Part shown: one piece after another, positions 34,069 through 44,478 of the stretch
How the letters are laid out: each line of letters opens with the position of its first letter
How positions within the stretch are numbered: the stretch's first letter is position 1
Assembly: GCA_001662425.1 (NCBI GenBank)
Contig: BDDC01000255.1
Span: 4,053 to 68,052, forward strand
Direction of reading: 5' to 3'
DNA: 64,000 nt
From: Chlamydomonas sphaeroides
Taxonomy: Eukaryota; Chlorophyta; Chlorophyceae; Chlamydomonadales; Chlamydomonadaceae
Made by a program: the position numbers and the translations under genes
Notes under the pieces: model-generated
What the model saw: only the letters and a program-made list of their open reading frames with translations
Databases searched by the model: none
What the model was told of the DNA's origin: nothing

Positions 34069-35943
34069 ATGTCCCCATCGGGCGCCACCGCTGATGTGTC
34101 CTCGCATGCCAGCTCAGCTGGCTCCGTGGCGCCGGCTCTGCAGCCAACGCACCGGCGCCTCTGGGTGCGTGCGCTTGCGCTAGGCGGCGGTCCCACCTCC
34201 GCCCTGCCACCCCAGTGCCCCTCCCGCAACCATCACCCTCCCCATGCAATGTCGCACCGGGCCGCGGCCCCGCCTCCGCCCTCCTACCCCGTTGACCCAG
34301 CCCCGCCAACAGCAGCCCCATCACCCTCCGCATCGCACCCACGACACGTAAACGCACAGGTGTTTGATTTCGACTGGACGGTGGTTGACGACAACAGCGA
34401 CACCTGGGTGCACGCCGCGCACCCGTCCGGCCGCCTGCCGCCCGCCGTCGCCGACAGCTACGTGGCGCCCGACTGGCTGGGCTACATGAACCGCTGCCTG
34501 GAGGCGCTGGCGGAGGCGGGCGTGGGGCCGCAGGACCTGCGCAGCCACCTACAGGTAAGGCACGAGTGGGGCGGGTGGCGGGCGGGCGCAGTGGTGGCGT
34601 GTGGGGTTGCTTTGCGGCGAGGGGACAGCGCGGGAGCGCCCTTGAAATGCCCTCACGCACGGTCCTGGGCTGTCGCCCGCAGACCATACCCTGGACCCCC
34701 GGCATGCGACAGCTCATCGCCGCCATCCGGGACGCCCAGCAGGCGCAGGAGGCGGGGCAGGGGCAGGGGCAGGGGCTCGCCGCTTCAAACGGCGCTGGCG
34801 AACCTGCAGTGGCCAGCAGCGGCGGCGGGCCAGCGGAGCCGGCGGCGGCGCCGTCGCTGCGGCCGCGCCAGGCCGCGATAATCCTATCCGACGCCAACTC
34901 CCTCTTCATCCCCTGGATCCTGGAAGCCGCGAACCAGGCCGACGGCGCCGCCGTCGCCAGCAGCCCCGGCCGCGACTGCAACGGCGCGGCCGGAGGCGGC
35001 GGCCCGCTGTCATCCGCCTTCGCCGCCGTGCTCACCAACCCCGCGGCCGTGGAGCCCGGCGGGGGGCGGCTGCTGGTGTTCCCCTACCACGGCGTAGAGC
35101 CGGCCTCGGCCGCGCCGCCCCACGCCTGCCCACGCTGCCACGCCAACCTGTGCAAGCGCGACGCACTGGCGCGGCTGCTGCGCGGGGAGCGGGCGGCGGG
35201 GCGGACGTACGGGCAGGTGTGTTGCGCAGCCACCCCCACGCGCTCTAGACCGACCCTGTTGCTCTAATATGGCGGCACCGACGCTCGCCCTGGGCCCCTT
35301 AGTGGGCAGCCAGCCAGTTTTGGCCATGGCTCTTGGCTCACCATCGTGCCCCGCTCGGGCAGCAGCCTCCTTCACCGATCGTCCCTTCCCCGCTCCCCCT
35401 CACTGCCCCTCGCTGCCCCTCCATCCCCGCGGCCCCAAGCTGGTGTATGTGGGCGACGGCCGCAACGACTTGTGTCCCATCCTGGGCGTGCTGGGCCCGG
35501 GCGACGTGGCCATGCCCCGCCGCGGCTTCGCGCTGGCCAAGCTGCTAGCGCAGGAGCAGCAGCGGGCGCAGCAAGGGCAGGCGCAGGGCCAGGCGCAGCC
35601 GTCGGTGGTGGCGGCTGTGGCGGCGGAGGGCGCACCCGCGCCACCGCCTGCGCTTGCGCCTGCGCTTGCGACGGGCGACGACTTCATCTATGGCCAGGGC
35701 GAGCAACTCGGCAGCGGAGGGGCCCACCGGCCGGCGGCGGCGGCAGGACAGGGCACGGCCGCGGCGGCGGCGCGTGGGGTAGGGGCGGAGGGCGATGTGC
35801 TGCGGGCGCAGGTGCTGCCGTGGAGCAGTGGGCTGGAGCTGCTGGAGTGGGCGGCGGCGCAGGACGCGGCGGCGGCGCCGGGGCCGGGGCCGCCAGGGGG
35901 CGAGCAGCTGGCGACGCTGGCGGCGGGCTTGCGGCTGGGGTGA
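34069..35943 (+). CDS. PHOSPHO1/2-type HAD phosphatase
   Basis: Four exons join in phase (34069-34164, 34360-34554, 34683-35216, 35440-35943), giving 442 residues. The first splice is decisive: HRRLW joins to VFDFDWTVVDDNSDTWV, restoring HAD motif I with the nucleophile Asp35 and Asp37. PWTPGMRQLI follows, then motif II IILSDAN (Ser166/Asp167) with the family stretch SLFIPWIL. CPRCHANLCKRDAL is the cysteine-containing block typical of PHOSPHO enzymes, and LVYVGDGRNDLCP is motif IV (Asp281, Asp285). Family members dephosphorylate phosphoethanolamine, phosphocholine or pyridoxal phosphate; which one applies here cannot be told. Two Gly/Gln/Ala-rich inserts, one before motif II and one in the C-terminal third, make the protein longer than the animal enzymes. 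The acceptor of exon 4 (CCAAG) is inferred from the pyrimidine tract and from frame. Confidence 0.88.
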
Positions 35944-36747
35944 GCCGATGCACGTTGTGCAGCTTGTGCGGGCGTGATGAGGGGGGGTGGCGTGCTGTCG
36001 TGGTGCAGCAGCGGCATGTACTGTGAGCAGCGGCGGCTGCTATATGTGATACGTTTGTGGAGCCGTGTTGGCGCCTCTGCCGACCAGGGGTCGGACGAAC
36101 TGGCTGGCGCATTGCGGCCAGGGCGGCGGGTCGCATGGAGGGGCGTGTGCGGACGTGTCGCAAGCGGGGCGGGGGTAGACACGTGCAGACGTCGACCCGT
36201 TGTACGTTTCTTCGCTGAGTACTCTAATTGGAAAACTAAAGCGAAGCCAGGGGTACAAGCCTGCGAAAACAAGGATTCACTACTCTGACTTGATGTCGTG
36301 CGCGGCAACCTGCGCGGCTCAGGAGGCCGTGCGCACACGTGCTCACAACGCGCAACGTGGGGGCCGGTAAACACCCGGGGTCGCTCACCACCAGCGCGGC
36401 GCTGCGGTTGTCGCCACACCGTGTAGCCTCAGCATGTGTCGTGACAAGGTGTCCATGATCACCCGCCGCTGGATCTCAGCCGCCCGCCGCATTCCCGCAC
36501 CCACGCCCCACATGCTTATATACGCCACCGCCCCATGACCCACGGCCCCCGCCCCACACCCTGCAGCCCTGGTCACTGCCGCAAGCGGTTACAGCTCACA
36601 CGCGTCGTCCTCGAAACACACTGGTAGTCAAGCCGCCTGTCCGCCCAGCGCAAGCGCCTGGGCGGCGATCCCCACCGAGCTCACACCCACCGTCGGCGCC
36701 GCCCCCTGGCTCCCTGCTCCCTGGTTTCCCTCTGCCGTCCCCGCCCC
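35944..36747. other. Convergent intergenic region
   Basis: About 800 bases lie between the stop codons of the phosphatase and the EndoU gene. 36190-36290 is AT-richer. Nothing coding is supported; one poly(A) signal is listed separately. Confidence 0.45.
36589..36593 (-). terminator. Poly(A) signal TGTAA of the EndoU gene
   Basis: TGTAA on the minus strand lies about 155 bases after the EndoU stop codon, a normal distance for a chlorophyte 3' UTR. Confidence 0.6.
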
Positions 36748-39718
36748 CTAGATGGCCAGGTGGGCCAGCTCATTGCTGGGGTCTTCCCCGATGAGGTCCG
36801 GGTAGGCCGTGGCCACCTGCGGGGGGAGAGGCAGGGTGTAGAGGCCACAGTTAGTGCCGCTTCGTGTGTGCGTGTGCGCAGGGGCGGGCGAAGGACAGGC
36901 ACGAGCTCGTCCCGGCAGCGGGCCATGGCACGAGAGCCAGGCCTTGCCCGGGCCGCAGCCGTGGCAAGCAGCCAGTGCAGCCTGCCACGCAGCTGCCGTC
37001 GCGGCAGTGCCGCACCTTGTCGCCGTACTTGGACTTGATGCGGTAGCACACGATGTTGAGGTCGTACGGCCTGTGGCGGGGGCACGGCGGCGGCACGGCA
37101 GCGGTGAGACCGGCGCCTGCCGCCCGGCCCCGACATCCAGCCAAACACATTCGTATGCGCCCAACCACCCGCAGCGCCTGCCGCTCACCCGATCTCCAGG
37201 AACGTCTTCTCCTCCTCGCTGCACAGGAAGCACAGCGTGTAGAGCGCCATCTCGAATTCGGGGGACGTGCCTGCGGCGGGGGGGACACAGGGCTGGGAGA
37301 GGCCGAGGCCGAGGGCGAGGGCGCGATGCTGAGGGCGCCGCTGTGAGGATTGCAGCGGAGCGCTTGCACCTGCCGCCGCCCGGCGCCTGCGCCCCGCGGG
37401 TACCTCCCGTCTGAAGGTTCCGTCCCGCTCCCCTCCACCCTGGCTCACCCACGAAGAAGGTGGACACGTTCTTCTCCTCGCCCTTCCACGCAAACTGCAC
37501 GCTGATGAGCCGGTCCTCGTCGTCCGATGCGTCGCGGCCGTACTGCGGCAGGATGGACAGGGGCCGGGCGGGTCGCGGAGTGGATGACGCAAGATGACTG
37601 CCCCAACTCCAGCCCGCACGCTGCAACCTGCCCCGCACCTCGCGCCCCCCTTCACGCTTCCCGCCAACACCAATCCCTCCCCCACCTTGGGCCGCACGTA
37701 GCCCAGGTAGTCCACGTGGTTGCGGCCCTCCTCAATGTAGAACTGGGTGGAGAAGGAGAGGGGTAGGGGCGGCGAGATGACGCGAAGGGCCACACTCCAG
37801 GCCAACCCCGCTGCCGTCACTGCGCCGCGCCCCGCCCCGCCTCGCCCCACAGCCCACGGGCCCTACCTGGATCCAGTTGTGGAAGCCCTGTGGGCATCAA
37901 CGAGGCCGCGGGCAAGCAGTAGGCTACGTGTCAGGCCCACAAGGGCATGTGTGACAGCGCCGCTCGCGGCTTGCGCAGGTGTGCGGAGGCAGCGAGGCGG
38001 GTCCGCACGGAGGCGCCAGACAGCGCTGCTGCCCACGACCGCTGGGCCCACTGTCGGCAGCCTGCGATGTGCTGGTGCACCGCCGCCCCCACCCCCGGCC
38101 GGGCGCCGTACCGTGATGGCATCGCCCTTGCTCTCGCCCACGAACACGTGCTCGAAGCCGCACGAGTCGTTCTGGCCGTCGCGGCGGTAGAAGGAGAACC
38201 ACATCTGGCGGACAGCGGGGGTTTGGCGAGGGCACTGTACGTGAGGCAGAGGCTAGGGGCACGGGTGGGGGCTGGGGGGGAGGTATTCACATCGGCGGCG
38301 TGCAGAGGGGCCGCCAGGCCACGGCACAGCATGGCACGGTAGCCACAGGCCCAGTCACCTTTTCCTCCTGTGCCCGGCCCCACCTGGTACAGCGCCCGCT
38401 TGAAGTCGGCGGCGCTCTGCGGCCCGCAGCCCCGCTCCGCGCAGTAGCGGTGGCAGTACTTCATGACACTGCGGGAGGGTGAGGGGCAGGGTGAGGGCAG
38501 GGTGAGAGAGCGTGGGGACAGGGGAGGTGGGGTGCGGTGCCTAGGACCAGGGGAGCGGCATGAGCTGCCCCGCAGCAGGGCAGGAACTGCCAACCTGATA
38601 CTCTGGGCCGCCGGCGGGCCGCCGACCCACATGCGGCCGACCCACATGCCGCTGGGCCCAGATGACCATGTCTGCCATCACAAACTGATGGCCCCTTCCA
38701 TTCCATCCAGGTCTTCACGGCTTGAAAACCTTTGTTTCCATCCATACCAACCCCACTCCACTGCCCCTCCGTGCCACTGTGCCCCCCCAAAACGTGCATC
38801 ATGTTGCGCTGCCAACCTCCGCCTTACGGTGTGGCCATGATGGCGTCCAGGAAATCGTTCATCTCCTTCTTCTCCTGCTGCGTCTCGATCTCCACCTCGC
38901 CCGTCTCGCGCTGCGGGCGATAAGGTGGCGTAAAGCGGCGCCAAGCGTATGGCAGCAGGGCGTTAGGCGGCAGAAGAGCGTGCGCAGGGGTTCACAGCAA
39001 GGAAAAAAGCTGGCGGTTCTGGCCCACGGCCCACCCGCACTGATCCCGCACTAGCGGGCCACGGCCCCCGCCCATGCGCTACGCCGGCCTGGACCACACG
39101 TCCCGCACCCACCTGGTAGTTGTCGAGCAGGTTGTAGAAGCTGACACAGGGATGCAGGCAGGCAGGGGCAGAGGGCGTTCAGTCAGAACTCAACACGAAT
39201 GGCACGTCCTCCCCGCCCGCCGCCGTCCGCCCGCCCGAGCGGATCCCTCTTTGGAAAGCCCGGGTTCTCACATCAGGAATGTGGGCTTCTGCCAGACCTC
39301 CTTCTTGACGCCTGCAGGTGCAGACACGCGCGGGGCCGTCACGTAACCGTGGCTGAGGGCGGGTGCTGCGGCTGGGTCCGCAGGTAGGCCTTACCCTTGA
39401 AGAGGCGCTCCTCTGCGACGTCGCCTTTAGTCCACATGCTCTTCCCGTCCTGGGGTAAGAACGTATAGAGGGTCGGGAGCGCGGGGTGCAAGCGTCGATG
39501 CTCGGACAAGCGATCCCCGACATGCTTGGGACTCTCGCTGGTCTATACGTCGCTATCTCTAGCGTCGCAGACGCACGCGCAGCGTAATGGTGATGTGGCC
39601 GCACCTGCAGGTTGATGGCGTAGTCCACGCCCGGCTTCAACCGGTTCTCATCGAGTTCCCAGAGCTTGTGCGCCGCGAGCACCAGCGACTCCAGCTCCTC
39701 GGGCGTTGGGTCGACCAT
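36748..39718 (-). CDS. EndoU (XendoU/PP11) family poly(U)-specific endoribonuclease, 13 exons
   Basis: Exons: 39718-39605, 39449-39395, 39311-39272, 39140-39113, 38910-38828, 38468-38384, 38204-38112, 37887-37867, 37742-37686, 37542-37449, 37270-37189, 37070-37016, 36816-36748. All join in phase for 291 residues, nearly the bare EndoU domain. EndoU enzymes cut single-stranded RNA at uridines, using Mn2+ and leaving 2',3'-cyclic phosphates. The catalytic set is complete: His154 in GFEHVFVGE, His169 in GFHNWIQ, and Lys216 in EEKNVSTFFVG. Other family blocks are LLDNYQRETGEVE, NDFLDAIMATPVMKYCH and FYIEEGRNHVDYLGYVRPK. There is no signal peptide, unlike secreted animal PP11, so the protein should stay in the cytosol or nucleus. 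Exons of 21 and 28 nt are notable. The first ATG of the open frame directly precedes the conserved domain. Confidence 0.93.
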
Positions 39719-41102
39719 GTTACTGTGCAGAAACCTCGAGGTGCGAAGACAGGGGTAACCGCACACTTGCGGCCGACCGATAGCGCGTTTGGTCTCGCGA
39801 CTTGTGTCACGACAAGCGACAGGCTCTGAGTATCGTATGTGGAGCGGGTTTAGCAAGTTATATATGCATTGGCAGACGACCGACACCGACACGTACCCGA
39901 CCGCTTCCCAACTGCATCGGGCGGGAGCAGGCCCCGTGGCAGGTCACCGGCTGCCACCCACCGTTACAGTTCCCCTCCCATCCCATCTGCGCAACAGGCG
40001 CTATGAGATTGGCCGCGCTGTGCTTATCATCAGCACATGAGGTCATGGTGACCAGCAGCAAAGCATATGGGGCCACGTTGCCCACGCGAGTGCCATACAC
40101 CGTGTGCCGAGAGCTGGGCGTAAGGTGCCGTCCCAGGTGCGCATGGGTGCATGGCTCGCCCCCAAAAGAGGCCAACCAGACCAGACGCACACCGTCGGTC
40201 ATAATGCGGTCATAGCTGGTGACTAATTGACAGGTCTCGGGCACACCGATAAGTGCCCTCACCCCACGGGCCGGACTTCGCCGCCCGAACTGCCTCAACA
40301 GCAGGACCATATACCTCAACGCACGCCGCCGCTGCAAACAGTGGGTGGAATCAGCTTCGCACACGGCAAGGGCTCTAGCGTGGGGTTATAGGGGTGGCGA
40401 GGTCATCAGGAGAACGGATGACAATTCGACACGGCATACGGCAGACCGCGGGGAAGCGAGACCTACCGCGGATACGGCAAGGCAACGCTCGACAACCGGT
40501 CGCGCGCTGCCCAGCCACATGAAGAATACCGTGTTACTCTTCTCGCGTCACCCGGATCAAGGTGGGCATAGTGGTCAGTAGGCAAGTCATCATGTCTCCC
40601 TGTCGTGCTTACAGCTGGGCGGACGTGCCCGTACCGTGCGGTGGGCTGTATTCGCTTCTCTACACACGGCCAGCGCACCCGCCACCGCTGCCCACAATGC
40701 TTCCACCTGCCCTATCTTGCTTATTTGCCTGCACCTAGGCCTTGATGTGCTCTACTGCGCACTAGCCTCCCGCCTACCCGCCTATCCTTATTCTGCGGGC
40801 GGGGGCGAGATCGTGGCCGCCCCGGCGCCCGCTCAACCCCACACGCCCCAGCCTCGACAATCTTGTGCCAATGTGCAAGCCGGCGTGCACGTCCTACCCC
40901 ACTGCGCTAAACCCTGATGCTCAGTTCCCAACAATTGAGCGCATCTGTCTGACGGCTGCGCCAGGACCTCTCTCCGCGGCTTCCGGCCGGTAGCGCCAAT
41001 GCGCAGCGCACTCCACACGCGACGCTCTACAATGTATGCAGCCTCGCTCCTACACGTCCACACAAGCGCACACACGCCAGGCGTATGTCGGGTCGACGCC
41101 GC
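39719..41102. other. Intergenic region of 1.4 kb
   Basis: This lies between the EndoU promoter and the 3' side of the expansin gene, both leftward. It is less GC-rich than the genes. A TGTAA reads on the minus strand at 40613-40609, far (490 bases) from the expansin stop. No exon with family support, tRNA or repeat was seen. Confidence 0.45.
39859..39866 (-). promoter_or_regulatory. Possible TATA box of the EndoU gene
   Basis: CATATATA on the minus strand lies about 140 bases upstream of the EndoU ATG. It is one of very few TATA-like strings in this GC-rich window. Its role is inferred from position alone. Confidence 0.3.
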
Positions 41103-43911
41103 TCACGGCAGAGGCCCGTTGCGGTCGTTGCGCGCCGCGGCGCCCTGCACGCCGCTGGACTTGGCGGCGGCGGCCTGGCGCAGCTGGCGGCGCATGTGGG
41201 TGGCGGCGGTCTTGCGCAGCTGCAGCAGCGCGCGGCGCTGCTTGGGCAGCACGGCGGGGGCGGGCGATGGCGCCTTGGGGACGACGGCAGGCGCCGGCTT
41301 CGTGACGGCAGCCGGGTTCACCTGCAACAGGGCGGCAGGGAGCCGAGGTCAGCACAAGTCATGACCCACACAACGCAGCGTCTCCGGGCACTGCTATCGA
41401 GCACTGGCCCATTGGCCGCGCATCCGTCCATCACTGTCCATCCTTTTCCGCCCACCTGGAGCGCGGAGGTGGCCTTGCGGTAGGCGGCGACGGTGGCGTT
41501 GTCGAGGCCGGGGAACTGGCCGTGGCCCGCGAACTCGCCCAGCGCGCCGGCACGGATGATGACGCGGTGCAGCACCAGGCGGCGGCCAAACACGTCGGTG
41601 ATGCGCAGGTCAAACGGCGGCGCGGGGAGCGCGGAGATCTCCCACTCGGCGCCGTAGGTGTTGTCCTGTGGTGCGTGGTAGCAGGGGGCGGGGGGGTGCG
41701 GGATCATGTCATGTTCGTGGCACGTTAGGGATGGGCAACGAGCCCGACAAACGCCTTCACAATTTTGCTGTACAACTCGAATCCCGAATCCAACTCACCA
41801 TGTCACGCCAGACCTGCTCCTTGACATCCTTCGAAACTGGGCCCGCTGCAGCGGCTGCGGGCTTGGCGGCAGGGGCCTTCTTTGCGGCGGCGGCGGCGGC
41901 GGCGCCGGTCTTGTTGGTGGCGGCGTTAGTGTTGACCGGGGCGGACGGCGCGTCAGCGGTGGAGGTGGCGGTCGAGTTGCTGCCCACGGCGCCGTCCTGT
42001 AGGGGCGCAGGACGGGGCGTTAGCACGACCAAGCAACACAGCCGCCCATTCGATCGATAGCAGTAGCCCCGGCCCCCCATGGGGCGCGGGCCGGGCTTTG
42101 GTGTCCCCTGGCAACCCCCAGCACAAGCTGCTACCGGCCGCCCGCTCGCCTCGGAGCGCGCCAGCTCCACGCGCACGATGCCGCCGTCGCTGGCCACGGA
42201 GCGCAGCGACAGGCGCAACCAGCCGCCCTGCACCACGCGGAAGCCGTCCACGCGCACGGTGATGTTGTCCACGGGCGCGCACTCGACCTGGGGGGAGTGA
42301 GCATGAGGTGGGGAGCATAGCCAGGTGCATGGTAAGCTAGCAGAGATGTGGGTCGGGCCCGGCGCCTACGAACAGACGAAGGAGTGGGCTTCGTTCGTGG
42401 GAGCATGCGATTGGTGCTGCAGGTGTGTCACGCACATGGTGGATGTGGGTCGTGCTCGGGCGCTCACGAACATGCGCCGTACGAGTCACAAAGGCCCCAC
42501 CTGGCGGATGCGCACATCCGCAGAGCCGTACTTGAGACGGGCGATCTGCTCGAAGGCTGTTGGGCGGCAAGTGCGCCGGGCGACAAGCAGGGGTTGGGTG
42601 CATGGTGGCATGTCAGGATGGCGTTGGGCGCTGCTATCCGCTGGCCCCCCGCAGAACGAGTCCCTGTCCCCGGCACCGGCAGCGCACGACCCCAAAGCCC
42701 GCCATCCGCAGAGCGTCCGCTCACCAAAGGCGTGCATGTTGATCTGGTTGGGCTCGCAGCGCGGGCATTCGTCGGTGATTACCAGGTTGATGGGGGCGGC
42801 GCTGGAGCAGACCTGCGGCGGAGGGCGGGATGGGGTAGAAAGTTGATGGGGGGGGGGCAGTAGGTTGATGGCAGGCGAAGGATGGCTGGCGGACGATGGC
42901 CGGAACCGTGCAAACAGCACAGCGCGGTATGTGGGTCAGGGCCAAAAATTCTCCCTCACAGCCACGCGCTCGGGCTGAGGCGCGGTACTGCTGATTGATG
43001 GCCGGTGGGAGCGAGGCTGCCGGCAGAACGCGCCAGGCGTAGCAGGGCATGTGGGTCGGGTGCGGGAGACATACGGCTCTCTGCGGAAACCGTCAGCCTG
43101 TCGGGCCTCACCTTGGGATCCGCAGCCGCGCAGACGACCTGAAGTACGGTTGAGAGAGGGGCGGCGGCGGGTTTCGGGCAGCACAGAGGAGGCAGGGGCA
43201 TTGGCGGGGACATGCGAATGCCTCAACCCACATGATTGCCCGCCCCGGCCGCGCCTCAGCGCCCTTTCTTGTGCTCACCTCCAGGCAGGTACCGCACGAG
43301 GCCTGTGGCAGCAAGGGAGCGAGCAGGCAGATTGTCATGCTCGGCTGCCGCGCGGAGGTCTGCACTGAGGCGACCCAGTCGCCGCTGCCGAAGCCAGGCC
43401 GCCCAGCTAGACTCGAAGGCCGGCACCGCGAAGTCTTGCCGCACCTGGGGTCGCTGGCTGACAAGCGGGCTCTTGGCGGAGACGCCGGCGACGAAGTAGA
43501 AGGGCCACATCTTGCTGTCCAGCTCGCCGTAGCCGCAGGCGCCGGGCGGCAGGCGCATGTTGAAGGGGTCGTCCTGGCCGTCCTGCGCAGCACAGGTGAA
43601 GAAGGGGCGCGCATGGCGCAAGGAGGCGGTGAGGCGGTGAACTCCAGAGGCGTCAGTATCTGCTGAGCGTGAACCGCAATGCGCGAGTGGCCAGGGCCGC
43701 CGGCGGCTTCAGCGTGACGGAGGGTCGGGGGGTTGAGCTTGGCGCTCGCCGGCAAGCGCACCTGCGGACCTCCCCAGAACAGGCTCGTGCCGTTCATCCA
43801 GTCCGAGAGGGGCTGCGGCTGCATGATGAAGGCGGCATGGCTGCCGCGAGCGGCGAGGGCGAGGACCATGGCCGCGAGGGCGAGGGCGCTGCTACGAGCG
43901 AGGGACGCCAT
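41103..43911 (-). CDS. Secreted expansin-like protein (DPBB plus CBM63-like domain)
   Basis: Ten exons join in phase: 43911-43762, 43582-43445, 43302-43279, 43138-43112, 42812-42725, 42556-42501, 42287-42135, 41996-41799, 41665-41456, 41321-41103; 420 residues. Expansins loosen polysaccharide walls without hydrolysis. A signal peptide opens the protein (MASLARSSALALAAMVLALA, cut near ARGSHAA). The double-psi beta-barrel shows PPGACGYGEL, ASCGTCLEVVC, VITDECPRC (Asp127, with paired cysteines) and QINMHAFAFEQIA. The second domain carries GGWLRLSLRSVA and, after a poly-Ala/Lys linker, AEWEISALPAPPFDLRITD and RRLVLHRVI. A basic, Gln/Arg-rich C-terminal tail of about 60 residues (QRRALLQLRKTAATHMRRQL) is not part of plant expansins. 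Exons of 24 and 27 nt encode the cysteine core. The start is the ATG before the signal peptide; a GCC ATG context supports it. Confidence 0.88.
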
Positions 43912-44478
43912 GGCTGCCAAGGCTGTGGCTGCTCACTACGACGAGAGGCTCTTATGGGCGGAATTGGCGAGCTGCGAGGTGAAGCGAAGCGCTGGCTAGA
44001 GGCAGAGCGCGTGTGGCGCTCGTGTCGAGGCCGGGGGGTTGCGGAGGTCCAAGGCGCGCGGGGGAGCTGCTGCGCCGGCGAATAAGTTAAGAGCGGGTCA
44101 CGGTGATGGCGTGGTCCACAAGAAACGCTGGGACTGAAGGCTGTGGTCGGCTGGCTTGGCATTGAACCCCCTCGGCGGGAATGGGCGGGAATGGGCGAAA
44201 TGTACGACAATTCTTGCATGTCGGACGAAGCTCGCTCGCAAACCCCCCCGTTCGCAAAACCGCAACAGCAACCTCTGCGCCTGCGCGGCGCATCCTTTGC
44301 ACTTCCAAACATCAACGCAATGTGCAACAGCCCGGAAGCAACAGCATGCGTCCGCAAGGGTTCGCGCCCCCTAAGCTCTCGCTGTCACCGCTCAAGCACG
44401 CAGCAGCTGTCATCAGCGGCCGCAGAGCTGCTGGCGCACCGCGACAGCTTCAGCCAATGTCAGCAGCTGTCAGCAGCT
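43912..44478. other. Intergenic region between the expansin promoter and the GrpE 3' end
   Basis: About 570 bases, with short AT-richer stretches near 44140-44330. No TGTAA signal or other feature is supported. Confidence 0.4.

Noticed and set aside
39789..40581. Short open frames in the EndoU-expansin spacer
   Set aside because: No motif, no splice context and no coding-like third-position bias compared with the genes nearby.
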